A DNA stretch of 64,000 bases from Spirosoma sp. KCTC 42546 (GCF_006965485.1 NZ_CP041360.1:4320501-4384500); one strand, 5' to 3'. Shown: positions 34,731 through 47,450, counted from the stretch's first letter. Notes: generated by a model from the sequence alone, not told the origin. Numbers and translations: made by a program.

Positions 34731-37700
34731 CTATTTTTCCTCCTCTTCAGCCATAACACCTTCTACATCTTCGCAATGGAACATACGAGCCCGACGGAAG
34801 TTAGGTCGAACGGTGGATGCACCACCGGCTTTAGCCGTTAGCATCTTCTGAATAATCCGGGCACGTTCGGCTTGCAGAGCGTCCCGCTTGGCGTCTTCAT
34901 CTTTAAGGCTGAAGTAGGTGGCTCCTTCAATCATCGTGATTTCAGGGCGGGCATAAATAGACAATGGATGGGCATTCCAAAGCACCAGGTCGGCATCTTT
35001 ACCGGCTTTGATACTACCTAGCTTGCTATCCAAGTGCAGCAATTTAGCTGGGTTAAGCGTTACCATTTTCCAGGCATCCTCTTCAGGTATGCCACCGTAT
35101 TCGACCGTTTTAGCTGCTTCCTGATTCAACCGACGGGCCATTTCGGCATCATCGGAGTTGATAGAAACCGTTACACCCTGGCGGTGCATAAGGGCCGCGT
35201 TGTACGGAATGGCATCGTGCACTTCCATTTTGTACGCCCACCAGTCGGCAAAGGACGAACCACCAACCCCATGCTTCGCCATTTTGTCGGCCAGCTTATA
35301 CCCTTCCAGAATGTGGGTAAACGTATTTACTTTGAATCCCAGTGAATCGGCCACTTTCAGCAACATATTGATTTCAGACTGCACGTAGGAGTGACAGGTA
35401 ATGAACCGTTTGTGAGCCAGAATTTCAGCTAATGCATCGAGTTCAATATCCCGATGGGGAGCAATAGCCGTGGCTTTTTCTTTAGCCGTCAGCTTATTGT
35501 AATCAGCCCATCCTTTCGCATACTCCTTTGCACGGGTAAAGTGGTCCATATACACCTGCTCTACGCCCATACGCGACTGTGGGAAACGGGTTAGCACGTT
35601 CGGGTTTGGGTAGTTGGCTTGTTTGACGTTTTCGCCAAGGGCAAACTTGATAAACCCATCGGCACCTTTGATGAGCATCCCATCTGCCGACTCACCCCAC
35701 TTCAGCTTCACAATAGCCGACTGCCCACCGATGGCGTTAGCCGAGCCGTGCAACAGTTGCGACGTAGTAACCCCACCGGCTAGTTGGCGGTAAATATTGA
35801 TATCGTCCGGGTTGATTACATCGGCCATGCGTACCTCCGCCGAACTGGATTGCCCCCCTTCGTTAATGGACAGCAACGCAATGTGTGAGTGTTCGTCGAT
35901 AATACCATTGGTCAGGTGCTTACCGGTTCCATCCACCACTTTCACGTTTGCTGGAACGGTGAGACTTTTACCGATTTTAGAAATCTTACCACCCTCTACC
36001 AGCACATCTGTACTGGTCAGGATACCGTCTTTCTCATTCGTCCAAACCGTCGCATTCTTAATCAGTACGGTTTCAGCTTGTGGCTTTTTCAGATTACCCA
36101 TACCCACAAATGGATACAGTAGCGTGGCCGCAGTGATGCTACCCGGTGCAGTAGCCGTTGTGGAGGCTATTGCCGAAGTCGAACTCGTTGCGGATGTAGA
36201 CGTGGCTGTTGTGGAGGCTGGGGCATCACCGGTACGAACTGCCGACCAGGTAATTGCCTTTCCATCCGGCGATTCGCCATCCCCTTTGATTGTCGTGTCT
36301 GTACGGTAGCCTGTCAGGCGTGTCGTACCTGGTCTCCGCCGATCCAGTTGAACCTGAATCGAAATAATATCCCCGGCTACCGTTACTTTAGGCGTTAGTT
36401 TAACCGTATCGACTACAATCTGGTAGTCAGGCTTATCCAGGGTCTTGCCGGTGATATTCAGCTTAAGGTTGCTTCGGTCACCAACGGTCAGATTCCAGGT
36501 TCCCCGTAAATCGGCTGCGTTTTTATTGGCAACAATGTACTGCTTACCCTGCATCCAGTTCTCATAAATCACATTGTCGGCACTGAATAGGTTACCGGAT
36601 GTGATGATGAAATTCGCGACGCGACCTTTCTGCAAGGTACCCAGCATATCGTCCGCGTGGATTAACTTAGCGGGTACAGTTGTCAGAGCTTCCAGAGCCT
36701 TTTGTTCCGACAAACCACTTTCAATCGCTTTGCGAAGATTAGCCCAGAAATCAGCCTTATTGCGTAGTCCGGCGGTTGTCAGTGCAAAGGGAATATTCGC
36801 CATGGCTACCCGCCCGGCGTTCAGTGGGGCCATCTCCCAGTGTTTAAGTTCGGACAGAGAAACGTTATCAGCATCCCAGGAATCTTCAACATCATAAGGC
36901 TGTGGGAAATTCAGCGGAACAATCAGCGATGCGCCCGTAGCCTTCACCTCATCCAGACGCTGGTATTCATCACCCGTACTTCGGATAATATACTGAATAC
37001 CAAACTCATCACCAATTTTGTCGGCCCGTAAAATCCCTAACTTATCGTTTGCCTCAAAAATGGTGGGTAACGATCGGGTACGGTTCAGTGCCGCAAGCGA
37101 CATATTTTCCTGCTCTTTACTACCGGCCTGTTTATACCAGTCGGCGTCGTACATCGCCTGCCGGAGCAGCGCCACCGTACCCATCATGGAGTTTGGGTAC
37201 TGCTGTCCTGATGTACCCTTGCTGAAGGAATAGTGTGCGGTTATATTGGGTTTCAGCACCAGCGTGTTTTCACGATCATCGGCAAGCGTCACTAACGATC
37301 CAGTTCCACGGGCAATACCATCATGGGCATGCGTTAACACAGCCCCAAAGCCTAGTTTACGAAGTTCGTCGGCTTTGGCTGTATTCGCTTTAAAGAGTAT
37401 ACTGGCGTCGTTTTCCGGTTGGATTGCCTGGTTCCAGTAATATGCTCCTTTTTTGTTCGATTCATACTGAGGAGCTCCCCCACCCCCTCGGCCACCACCA
37501 CCGGGGGCACGCGTGATTTCAGGCATTCCATAATCGGAATCAATGTCAATCAGAGCGGGGTAAATTCGCTTGCCTTTCAAATCGGTTACGACGGTTCCGG
37601 CAGGTACGCTGACTGCCGTACCAACGGCTTCAACTCGCCCATTGCGAATCAGAAGCGTTGCGTTCTGTAAAGTAGTTTGCGGATCAACAATAATGGTTGC

Positions 37701-37823
37701 GTTGGTGAAGGCATATAGCCCCGGTCGTTCGTCGTAAACGCCATTTCGCGGAAAGGTCGTCTGAGCCAAAGAGGAGCAGGTCAGACCGACTGCGAACAGC
37801 CCTGTCAGGAGAGGTTTTAACAT
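34731..37823 (-). CDS. Double-domain amidohydrolase-family protein
   Basis: A 1030-residue secreted protein (signal MLKPLLTGLFAVGLTCSSLAQ) with two amidohydrolase-like halves. The first half (about 20-500) has the fold landmarks but no HxH (it reads PALIDIDSDYGMPE). The second half (about 590-1000) keeps the metal motif GIIDEHSHIALL and the distal features SINSDDAEMARRLNQEA and PAKLLHLDSKLGSIKAGKDADLVLW. It contains a Ser/Thr/Ala-rich linker near 545-575. It is probably a periplasmic hydrolase with one live and one dead domain; related secreted proteins are usually annotated only as imidazolonepropionase-like. The substrate is unknown. Confidence 0.85.
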   Translation of the reverse strand: MLKPLLTGLFAVGLTCSSLAQTTFPRNGVYDERPGLYAFTNATIIVDPQTTLQNATLLIRNGRVEAVGTAVSVPAGTVVTDLKGKRIYPALIDIDSDYGMPEITRAPGGGGRGGGGAPQYESNKKGAYYWNQAIQPENDASILFKANTAKADELRKLGFGAVLTHAHDGIARGTGSLVTLADDRENTLVLKPNITAHYSFSKGTSGQQYPNSMMGTVALLRQAMYDADWYKQAGSKEQENMSLAALNRTRSLPTIFEANDKLGILRADKIGDEFGIQYIIRSTGDEYQRLDEVKATGASLIVPLNFPQPYDVEDSWDADNVSLSELKHWEMAPLNAGRVAMANIPFALTTAGLRNKADFWANLRKAIESGLSEQKALEALTTVPAKLIHADDMLGTLQKGRVANFIITSGNLFSADNVIYENWMQGKQYIVANKNAADLRGTWNLTVGDRSNLKLNITGKTLDKPDYQIVVDTVKLTPKVTVAGDIISIQVQLDRRRPGTTRLTGYRTDTTIKGDGESPDGKAITWSAVRTGDAPASTTATSTSATSSTSAIASTTATAPGSITAATLLYPFVGMGNLKKPQAETVLIKNATVWTNEKDGILTSTDVLVEGGKISKIGKSLTVPANVKVVDGTGKHLTNGIIDEHSHIALLSINEGGQSSSAEVRMADVINPDDINIYRQLAGGVTTSQLLHGSANAIGGQSAIVKLKWGESADGMLIKGADGFIKFALGENVKQANYPNPNVLTRFPQSRMGVEQVYMDHFTRAKEYAKGWADYNKLTAKEKATAIAPHRDIELDALAEILAHKRFITCHSYVQSEINMLLKVADSLGFKVNTFTHILEGYKLADKMAKHGVGGSSFADWWAYKMEVHDAIPYNAALMHRQGVTVSINSDDAEMARRLNQEAAKTVEYGGIPEEDAWKMVTLNPAKLLHLDSKLGSIKAGKDADLVLWNAHPLSIYARPEITMIEGATYFSLKDEDAKRDALQAERARIIQKMLTAKAGGASTVRPNFRRARMFHCEDVEGVMAEEEEK

Positions 37824-37855
37824 GAAATTGATGAGTTGATGATTGGGATAACTGC

Positions 37856-37863
37856 CAAAAATA
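37856..37863 (-). promoter_or_regulatory. Candidate -7 box of the amidohydrolase operon
   Basis: On the minus strand this reads TATTTTTG, an exact TAnnTTTG match, 33 nt before the start at 37823. No TTG is found at the usual upstream distance. Confidence 0.45.
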
Positions 37864-37991
37864 CAGAAATAAATGGGGCATCTGCCAGTATATCCAAATA
37901 AGATTTCGTTAAAGAGGATAAAGAAATTTAGTTTATTTTAGCAGAGAAAACTGATTCTTTATTCCGTAATAACCATTCTTTTTTTTCTACC

Positions 37992-38738
37992 ATGCGTGCT
38001 CTCATTTCTCTTCTTTGTTTTTTATTTATCTCGTTCTCAGCGTTCCCGCAAGCCCAAACGGAATACATGACGCAAACCACGCGCGACCGGATAAACTTCA
38101 CCAATTTAAGCGTCACTAATAATGCAACGTTGTTTACGATCAAAGGCCCAGCGGGTAAGTTGATCGGCGATCCTTATCTGGATACAACCTGGCAGGCTGG
38201 TAATGTGAAGTTTCATATAAAACCAGGCGTTTCATTAACGACCGATTCGCTGGCGGGTGTGCCCGTACGACTGGATTTATCGACCAATGAAGTAGAGATT
38301 AAGGCTGGCGCTAAAGACATCAAGGCTGTCAAGTCAACATCCATTCGCTACGTCGACATAAATAACACCTTCGGGTCAGTGAGTCGATTTGTGAGTGTGC
38401 ATGATTATCAGGATGAAGCGGAAAAGCTGAACGGTTTTTTCGAACAGGTAGTCCTGGGTAAACTTGATCTGCTTCAGCATCCTTCTGTTTATATCCGACA
38501 GGCTAATTTCAATGTAGCCATGAACACCGGCACGAAAGACGATGAATACATGAAAAAGATGGACTGGTATGTAGCCCGCGACAAGAAAGCCACTAAGTTT
38601 TCGCCGGGCAAAAAAGCGTTACTGGAACTCATGATGGACAAAAAAGGCCAGATAGAGGCTTTTCTGAAAACCGAAAAACCCGACCTTAAATCCAGAGCAG
38701 GACTACAGGCCGTGTTCCTGTATTACAACAAACGTTGA
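37992..38738 (+). CDS. Secreted protein of unknown function
   Basis: A 248-residue protein with signal peptide MRALISLLCFLFISFSAFPQ. The body mixes beta-strands (NATLFTIKGPAGKLIGDPYL, GVPVRLDLSTNEVEIKAG) and a Lys-rich C-terminal helical part (KKALLELMMDKKGQIEAFLK). I do not recognise the family. The pattern of a stored structural response to an added substrate cannot be inferred. It is divergent from the amidohydrolase operon across 168 nt and is followed by an Omp85-like gene 159 nt downstream. Confidence 0.68.
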   Translation: MRALISLLCFLFISFSAFPQAQTEYMTQTTRDRINFTNLSVTNNATLFTIKGPAGKLIGDPYLDTTWQAGNVKFHIKPGVSLTTDSLAGVPVRLDLSTNEVEIKAGAKDIKAVKSTSIRYVDINNTFGSVSRFVSVHDYQDEAEKLNGFFEQVVLGKLDLLQHPSVYIRQANFNVAMNTGTKDDEYMKKMDWYVARDKKATKFSPGKKALLELMMDKKGQIEAFLKTEKPDLKSRAGLQAVFLYYNKR

Positions 38739-38897
38739 GAATGAACGGGTGTAGAACAAGTTTTTCACCCAGGCATTTTCACTTGCAACATTCAGGCGTT
38801 TTTTTGCGTTTGGGTATGCGTGGAATACGATCAACCCGGTGCTAATTTCACATTAACACACTGTTTTTCAATCTATGCCTTCTATTAAACCCCACTC

Positions 38898-40139
38898 ATG
38901 AAATTTTGTACTCAATTGTTGGTGGGGTTATTGATTTTCGTGGGTACTCCTCGTTGCCTGGCTCAGATGCCATTGGCTGATACACTAGCCTCAAAAAACA
39001 CTCGCCCCGTTAGTCAGCCTGCCTATCACTTACAGGATGTAGCTGATCTGGTAAAACGCTGGTATCCCCGATTGCATATTACCCCCCACGACTCATCTAC
39101 ACTACAGGAAGGTAAACGATTTGTATTAGTCATCCCTCAGGTGGGCTATACCCTGCAAACCAGAGCACTGGTGGCCGTTCTGGTCAATACCCCGTTCAGA
39201 ATGCCCGGGGCCAATATGTCGTCGATGAGCGGCCAGCTCTCGTATACCCAGAACAACCAGATTATTCTTACAACCAATTCGATGATCTGGAGCCGGGATA
39301 ATCGATTTCTATGGACCAGCGACTGGCGACTCATGCACTATCCACAAGCCACTTACGGACTGGGCATGTATACCTCTACCGACACGCGGGTTGTCGACAT
39401 GGACTATTCCTACTTTCGATTTTATCAGAGTTTTTTAAAACGGCTTGCTGTTAATTTTTACGGAGGTATTGGGTATTACCTGGATCTCCACTGGAACATC
39501 GACAGCTATAATAACGTCCGGGAGTTTACCCGCATTTCCCGATATTCGGCTGGCGTACAGGGACGCTCGGTATCATCGGGACCAGCCATCCATTTGCTCT
39601 ATGATAACCGCCAGAACGCCATCAATCCTACCGGTGGCCTATACATTAACGCGGTGTTTCGGGCCAATATGAGTGTTCTGGGCAGCGATGACACCTATCA
39701 GTCACTCTTACTGGAAGCCCGAAAATACCTTCACCTCTCTCCTACCACAGATAATGTGCTGGCCTTATGGTCGTATAATGCGTTTACCCTAGATGGCGAC
39801 CCACCGTTTCTGGATTTACCAAGCACCGGCTGGGATAACACCGGGAATGTTGGCCGGGGGTTTATTCAGGGAAGATTCCGGGGTAAGAATTTCCTGTATG
39901 GTGAAGCCGAATACCGTTTCCATATTACCAACGACCGGCTGCTGGGCGGGGTCGTTTTTGCCAACGCCCAGACTGTTACTGAATTAGGGAGCGGAAAGTT
40001 TGAAAAAGTTTTACCCGCCCTAGGAGGTGGACTCCGCATCAAAATGAATAAAATTTCCCGCACCAACCTCTCCGTCGACTACGGTTTCGGGATGGATGGC
40101 TCCCATGGGTTATTCTTCAATCTAGGGGAAGTTTTCTGA
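38898..40139 (+). CDS. Omp85/BamA-type outer-membrane beta-barrel protein
   Basis: A 413-residue protein with signal MKFCTQLLVGLLIFVGTPRCLAQ and a C-terminal surface-antigen (D15) barrel. Landmarks are NPTGGLYINAVFRANM, a lid-loop-like GRGFIQGRFRGKNFLYGEAE YRFHI region (about 325-350), and the final strands LSVDYGFGMDG...FFNLGEVF. It has no POTRA domains, so it is not BamA itself but a short Omp85-like or patatin-barrel-type protein. It is probably an outer-membrane pore of unknown substrate. Confidence 0.78.
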   Translation: MKFCTQLLVGLLIFVGTPRCLAQMPLADTLASKNTRPVSQPAYHLQDVADLVKRWYPRLHITPHDSSTLQEGKRFVLVIPQVGYTLQTRALVAVLVNTPFRMPGANMSSMSGQLSYTQNNQIILTTNSMIWSRDNRFLWTSDWRLMHYPQATYGLGMYTSTDTRVVDMDYSYFRFYQSFLKRLAVNFYGGIGYYLDLHWNIDSYNNVREFTRISRYSAGVQGRSVSSGPAIHLLYDNRQNAINPTGGLYINAVFRANMSVLGSDDTYQSLLLEARKYLHLSPTTDNVLALWSYNAFTLDGDPPFLDLPSTGWDNTGNVGRGFIQGRFRGKNFLYGEAEYRFHITNDRLLGGVVFANAQTVTELGSGKFEKVLPALGGGLRIKMNKISRTNLSVDYGFGMDGSHGLFFNLGEVF

Positions 40140-40319
40140 GAACCGTTTTTTAGAGTTCAGCAGGTTTTATTCGAGCTTAGGCGCTTGCTACCTAATTTCT
40201 CCCCCCTTCATAACCAGTTTGGTTTTGCTCCCAGTTACTGCCACGAGACTTGCGGTAGGGTTATGCGATAGGTCCTTAAAACCCACAAAAATTAGTTAGG
40301 CACATTTCAGATTTGCCAT

Positions 40320-40344
40320 TATCTTTGTAACTAAGATATTTAGT
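40320..40344 (+). promoter_or_regulatory. MarR-rph promoter with overlapping operator
   Basis: TATCTTTG (40320-40327) matches the -7 consensus exactly. Just after it, ACTAAGATATTTAGT (40330-40344) is an inverted repeat with 5-bp arms, and TATCTT (40320-40325) with AAGATA (40333-40338) forms a second overlapping one. Such sites over the start of transcription are typical MarR operators, so autorepression is likely. The marR ATG follows at 40357. Confidence 0.6.
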
Positions 40345-40356
40345 AGATAAGATACT

Positions 40357-43513
<3,157 letters not shown>

Positions 43514-43586
43514 ACTGGGGATGGCAATAAAACAATATCGTTTGACAAACTATTGGTCAGGAAACCACAATTTGCTACGATAAAAC

Positions 43587-44285
43587 ATGCCAACTCATTT
43601 ACTAATTGGTGCCTCGTCAGGAATTGGTCAGAAACTAGCAGAACAACTCGCTCATTCAGGCCAACAGGTATATGCAACCTATTACAAGAACAAAGTCGAT
43701 TCAGATACTGATTCCATTGACTATCAGTATCTAAATGTTCTGGATGAAACCATTGCGCTGGACTTTTTACCCGACACTTTGGATGGTCTTGTCTACTGCC
43801 CCGGCAGCATTAACCTGAAGCCTTTCGAGCGAATTAAACCCGCCGATTTTGCGCAGGATTTTAACTTGCAGGTACTAGGTGCTGTAAAAATAATTCAGGC
43901 CGTGTTGCCCAAATTGCGAAAGTCAGCGAACCCGTCCATTGTCTTATTTTCTACAGTTGCTGTTCAAACAGGTTTTAGTTATCATACACAAGTGGCTACC
44001 TCAAAGGGGGCTATCGAAGGGTTAACCAAGGCCCTGGCGGCCGAATTTGCGCCAAAGATTCGTGTCAATTGCATCGCGCTATCCTTAACCGATACGCCCC
44101 TTGCCGCACCACTAATCAATACCGATCAAAAACGGGAAGCGAATGCAATGCGTCATCCTTTGAAGAAAATAGGTATGCCTTCCGATATTGCCCATATGGC
44201 TGAATTCTTACTTTCAGAAAAGGCGGGTTGGATTACCGGGCAAATTTTCCATGTCGACGGTGGTATGTCCACCCTGAAAGTTTAG
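43587..44285 (+). CDS. SDR-fold protein lacking the catalytic tyrosine
   Basis: A 232-residue Rossmann protein with GASSGIGQ (residues 8-15) for NAD(P) binding and the C-terminal ITGQIFHVDGGMS motif typical of short-chain dehydrogenases. In the active site S122 and K140 are kept, but the residue four before the Lys, normally the catalytic Tyr of YxxxK, is V136 (QVATSK). A Tyr at 132 is out of register. I know a branch of SDR proteins with this kind of change, so it may be a conserved non-standard subfamily rather than a decayed gene. It follows rph after 73 nt. Function unknown. Confidence 0.83.
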   Translation: MPTHLLIGASSGIGQKLAEQLAHSGQQVYATYYKNKVDSDTDSIDYQYLNVLDETIALDFLPDTLDGLVYCPGSINLKPFERIKPADFAQDFNLQVLGAVKIIQAVLPKLRKSANPSIVLFSTVAVQTGFSYHTQVATSKGAIEGLTKALAAEFAPKIRVNCIALSLTDTPLAAPLINTDQKREANAMRHPLKKIGMPSDIAHMAEFLLSEKAGWITGQIFHVDGGMSTLKV

Positions 44286-44298
44286 GTAGGTGGTCATT

Positions 44299-44338
44299 AA
44301 TGACCATCAATGACAACAAATGACCATTAATAACAATG
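44299..44338. repeat. Four in-phase AAT decamers
   Basis: AATGACCATC, AATGACAACA, AATGACCATT and AATAACAATG follow each other without gaps just upstream of the chosen start at 44344. The stretch partly overlaps an alternative ATG at 44320. TGGTCATTAATGACCA immediately before is a perfect palindrome. Confidence 0.6.
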
Positions 44339-44343
44339 AACGA

Positions 44344-44604
44344 ATGGATATCAACCGAATTATTGAAATGGCCTGGGAAGACAGGACGCCATTTGAAGCC
44401 ATCAATAGTCAATTTGGGCTTAGTGAAGCGGCCATCATTGTGCTCATGCGCAGGGAGCTTAAACGAAGTAGTTTCAACCTTTGGCGTAAACGGGTGAATA
44501 GTGGCGTTAGCCAGAAACACCTTAAAAAACGAAACCCTGAAATTGAGCGATTTCACAGCACCAGCCAAAGGGCTATTACGTTGAATAAAATCAGTAAGCG
44601 GTAG
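44344..44604 (+). CDS. DUF2805/TIGR03643-family small protein
   Basis: An 86-residue basic protein from 44344 (MDINRIIEMAWEDRTPFEAI). Its core (FGLSEAAIIVLMRRELKRSS then FNLWRKRV) is the signature of the TIGR03643/DUF2805 family, short helix-turn-helix-like proteins common in Bacteroidota. I recall this family near SDR and photolyase-type genes; here an SDR is upstream but no photolyase is present. Role unknown. An alternative ATG lies at 44320 within the decamer repeat. Confidence 0.82.
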   Translation: MDINRIIEMAWEDRTPFEAINSQFGLSEAAIIVLMRRELKRSSFNLWRKRVNSGVSQKHLKKRNPEIERFHSTSQRAITLNKISKR

Positions 44605-44614
44605 GTTATTCCGT

Positions 44615-44643
44615 GTAGTACCGACCGTCCCGGTCGGTACTAC
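44615..44643. terminator. Bidirectional terminator
   Basis: GTAGTACCGACCG (44615-44627) and its exact complement (44631-44643) surround a 3-nt loop and run into seven A on the plus strand, which read as T for the minus-strand gene ending at 44653. It lies between convergent genes. Confidence 0.85.
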
Positions 44644-44652
44644 AAAAAAACT

Positions 44653-45768
44653 TCATTTTCCCTCTCCCCAATCGAGTTGGATCTTTCGTCCCGTTTCGGC
44701 GGCTTGTAAAATGGCTCCGATCAGTTTCATATCTTTCCAGCCCTCCTCCCCCGATGCTTCGGGTTTGGTTTTCGTTCGAATGGCCTGAACGAATGCATCC
44801 ATCTGGGCAATTTGCTGATAATGCGGAGAGGGTAGCTCCATGATTCCCCGGCTCGTAACACCCTGAGCGCCCGTCGCGTTGTAGGAAGGCTCCAGTTTAA
44901 ACCAGCCTCGCTCGCAGGTAGCGTAGAGCCGATCTACATAGGAAGAATAGGTCGTACTGCAATGCGCTACGGTGCCGCCCGGAAATTCGAACTGCCAGAA
45001 GACCGTTTCGTGAATGTCTTTAAAATGTTCTTTATCAAACGTAAATGCCTGGGCTGTCACGCTGATCGGGTCCAGATTCAGCGTTCGACGGGCACCCTGA
45101 ATGGCATAAATCCCTAAATCCATGATGGCACCTCCCCCACCAATTTTCTTGTCCAGGCGCCAGGAGTTTGGTCCCGGAACGGTGAATCCTAACCCCGATT
45201 CAACGACTTTTACATGCCCAAACGTGTTCTCGGCGGCTAACCGGCGCATCTCCAGATGATGCGGCTCAAAATACAGTCGATAGCCTACAGATAGCTGTAC
45301 ACCCGCTTTTTCGCAAGCCGTGATCATCTGCCGGGCTTCGGTTGCGTTCATGGCCATCGGTTTTTCACAAATCACATGTTTTCCCGCCTGAGCTGCCCGG
45401 ATGGTGTATTCGGCATGCATGAAATTGGGAAGCACAACATAGATAATATCAATGTCGGGGTTATTCCGAATCTGGTCGAACGTTTGGTAATTGTAGATGT
45501 TCTTGGCTGGGATCGAATACTTCTCTGCCCAGGTTTTAGCTTTATCCGGCGATCCTGTTACAATGCCTGCCAGATAACAATTCTGGGTTTCGAGCAGTGC
45601 CGGAGCCAGTTGATTGGTGGCGTAATTCCCCAGGCCCACCAGCGCAATACCTACCTTTTTTGGTGCATCTTGCTGATTGGCAAACAAATCAAGAGGCCTT
45701 GCTAGCAATCCGCCAGCGGCCAGCGACAGAGTTTGAAGAGACGTTCGGCGTGAGATCTGTTGGGACAT
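44653..45768 (-). CDS. Gfo/Idh/MocA-family oxidoreductase with Tat-type signal
   Basis: A 371-residue NAD(P)-dependent sugar-type oxidoreductase. The N-terminus MSQQISRRTSLQTLSLAAGG holds a twin-arginine signal, so it is exported folded, as for glucose-fructose oxidoreductase-like proteins. The Rossmann site is VGIALVGLGNYA and the catalytic-region motif is CEKPMAMNATEA (EKP) near 135. VGYRLYFEPHHLEMR and GGGAIMDLGIYAIQGAR follow. Its substrate is likely a sugar or a sugar-acid; the exact reaction is unknown. It converges with the DUF2805 gene across a terminator. Confidence 0.88.
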   Translation of the reverse strand: MSQQISRRTSLQTLSLAAGGLLARPLDLFANQQDAPKKVGIALVGLGNYATNQLAPALLETQNCYLAGIVTGSPDKAKTWAEKYSIPAKNIYNYQTFDQIRNNPDIDIIYVVLPNFMHAEYTIRAAQAGKHVICEKPMAMNATEARQMITACEKAGVQLSVGYRLYFEPHHLEMRRLAAENTFGHVKVVESGLGFTVPGPNSWRLDKKIGGGGAIMDLGIYAIQGARRTLNLDPISVTAQAFTFDKEHFKDIHETVFWQFEFPGGTVAHCSTTYSSYVDRLYATCERGWFKLEPSYNATGAQGVTSRGIMELPSPHYQQIAQMDAFVQAIRTKTKPEASGEEGWKDMKLIGAILQAAETGRKIQLDWGEGK

Positions 45769-45850
45769 GAGATTCCGTTTTCAACTAATAGATACTAAAA
45801 ATGACAGCCCGTTGCAACGATCAGGCTGTCTAATAAAGATTTAGTAACGT

Positions 45851-47380
45851 CTACTCCTCAACGGGTACCGGAACGGATGATTGATTGGAATCAGTAGGCC
45901 GGCCCTCTCCTTTTGGGCCTTTCCGACGTTTTTTCCGGCGTTTGGCTTTTACCGCTCCATCGGCATTCACCGGACGAGACTGCACAACACCGTCAGCTGT
46001 CCCAGACACTGGCCCTTCAGCCACGGGTGCTGTTATTTCCGGGCGGGGCTTCCGTTCCGCATCAGCCGATTGATCACGACGACCTTCACGTCGCTCGCCC
46101 GAAGCTGGTTTATTTCCTTCGCTCCGCTGGCGACCATCGCTTCGGCGTCCATCCCGACCGCCACGACCCGAACTACTAGTTCCCCGAGGGCCACCTTTGC
46201 CGCGCAACCCACTAAACCGTTTCGGATCAAAAACGGGCGATTTGCCCATCTCTAATGCTTCAGTAATCGACTGTTTATCAACCTCACGCTCAATTAGTCG
46301 CTCGATATTTACGATACGGTTCTGATCCTGATCGCTGATAAACGTAATAGCGGTTCCGGTGGTAGCAGCCCGCGCCGTACGACCAATTCGGTGAACATAA
46401 TCCTCGGCATCGCGCGGAATGTCGTAGTTAACTACGTGGGTCAGATTGTCAATATCGATACCGCGCGACAGCACGTCGGTAGCCACCAGAATCGGAAATG
46501 CTTTGTTTTTGAAATCGCGGAGGACCACTTCTCGGTCGTCCTGTTCCAGATCAGAACTGATGCCACGTGCATCATACCCCAGTTTACTCAACGCCCGTAC
46601 AATACCATTTACTTCTGATTTTCGAGACGTAAACAATACCATACTCAGTACTGGCTTGGTGCTGGTTTTAATTAGATGGGCCAGTAAAGGCAGTTTCTGA
46701 TTGTCGAAGGCTAGATAAAACTGCTGGTCGATACCAGCAGCTGGCTTGGACACAGCCAGTCGGATTTCTTCGGGATCAGTCAGTATCTTTTTCGAAAACT
46801 CCCGGATTTTATTCGGCATTGTTGCCGAGAACAGCAACGTCTGCCGCTTCAACGGAATTTTCTCAACGATGTTCATGATATCGTCCGAGAAGCCCATATC
46901 GAGCATTTTATCGGCTTCATCGAGCACCAGATAGTCAATCTTATCGAACTTAACATAGCCAAGCTGAATGTGTGCAATGAGTCGGCCAGGGGTGGCAATG
47001 ATGATATCAGCCCCGGTTTCGAGCGCCTTCCGCTGCTTGTCCCAATCATCGCCTTTGCCACCACCATAAATAGCGATGCTGTTGGCATTCACAAAATAAC
47101 CGAAGCCCTCAACCTGCTCGTCGATCTGCTTGGCGAGTTCACGCGTAGGCACCAGAATGAGTGTACTGGTATGGTCGTGATTAGCATGGGAGATTTTATC
47201 GAGAAGCGGGATAAGGTAAGCCGCCGTTTTTCCGGTTCCGGTCTGGGCGCTGGCAATGAGATCACGTCCTTCGAGAATTTTGGGAATAGCCAGCTCCTGA
47301 ATGGGCGTGGCCTTTAAGTAGTTCATGGCGTCCACGCCGGCCAGCAGGTCGTCGTGGAGATTGAATTCCTGAAATGTCAA
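45851..47380 (-). CDS. rhlE: DEAD-box RNA helicase, RhlE-like
   Basis: An RNA helicase with the full motif set: Q motif around ATPIQELAIP, AQTGTGKTAAYL (I), PTRELAKQ (Ia), ATPGRL (Ib), VLDEADKMLDMGF (II), FSATMP (III), ATDVLSRGIDID (V) and HRIGRTARA (VI). A long basic Gly/Arg-rich C-terminal tail (SSGRGGRDGRRSDGRQ) likely binds RNA. I use a TTG start at 47380, read as M-TFQEFNLHDDLLAG, the usual RhlE opening, about 510 residues. The ORF extends to another TTG at 47470, but that codon is upstream of the -7 box at 47451-47458 and so cannot be in the transcript from that promoter. Confidence 0.9.
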   Translation of the reverse strand: MTFQEFNLHDDLLAGVDAMNYLKATPIQELAIPKILEGRDLIASAQTGTGKTAAYLIPLLDKISHANHDHTSTLILVPTRELAKQIDEQVEGFGYFVNANSIAIYGGGKGDDWDKQRKALETGADIIIATPGRLIAHIQLGYVKFDKIDYLVLDEADKMLDMGFSDDIMNIVEKIPLKRQTLLFSATMPNKIREFSKKILTDPEEIRLAVSKPAAGIDQQFYLAFDNQKLPLLAHLIKTSTKPVLSMVLFTSRKSEVNGIVRALSKLGYDARGISSDLEQDDREVVLRDFKNKAFPILVATDVLSRGIDIDNLTHVVNYDIPRDAEDYVHRIGRTARAATTGTAITFISDQDQNRIVNIERLIEREVDKQSITEALEMGKSPVFDPKRFSGLRGKGGPRGTSSSGRGGRDGRRSDGRQRSEGNKPASGERREGRRDQSADAERKPRPEITAPVAEGPVSGTADGVVQSRPVNADGAVKAKRRKKRRKGPKGEGRPTDSNQSSVPVPVEE

Positions 47381-47450
47381 GGTAACAGCTGAATGATGGT
47401 GAAACACAGCTGACCTTAACTTCCCGGTCAGCAAACCGCTTGATTTGAAA

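Noticed and set aside
35797..36309. 170-codon plus-strand ORF inside the large amidohydrolase gene
   Set aside because: Antisense shadow of a clear coding region, rich in Ser/Val/Ala, with no family features of its own.
45881..46255. Plus-strand ORF opposite the RhlE tail
   Set aside because: Reads the complement of the Gly/Arg-rich repeat tail; no independent features.
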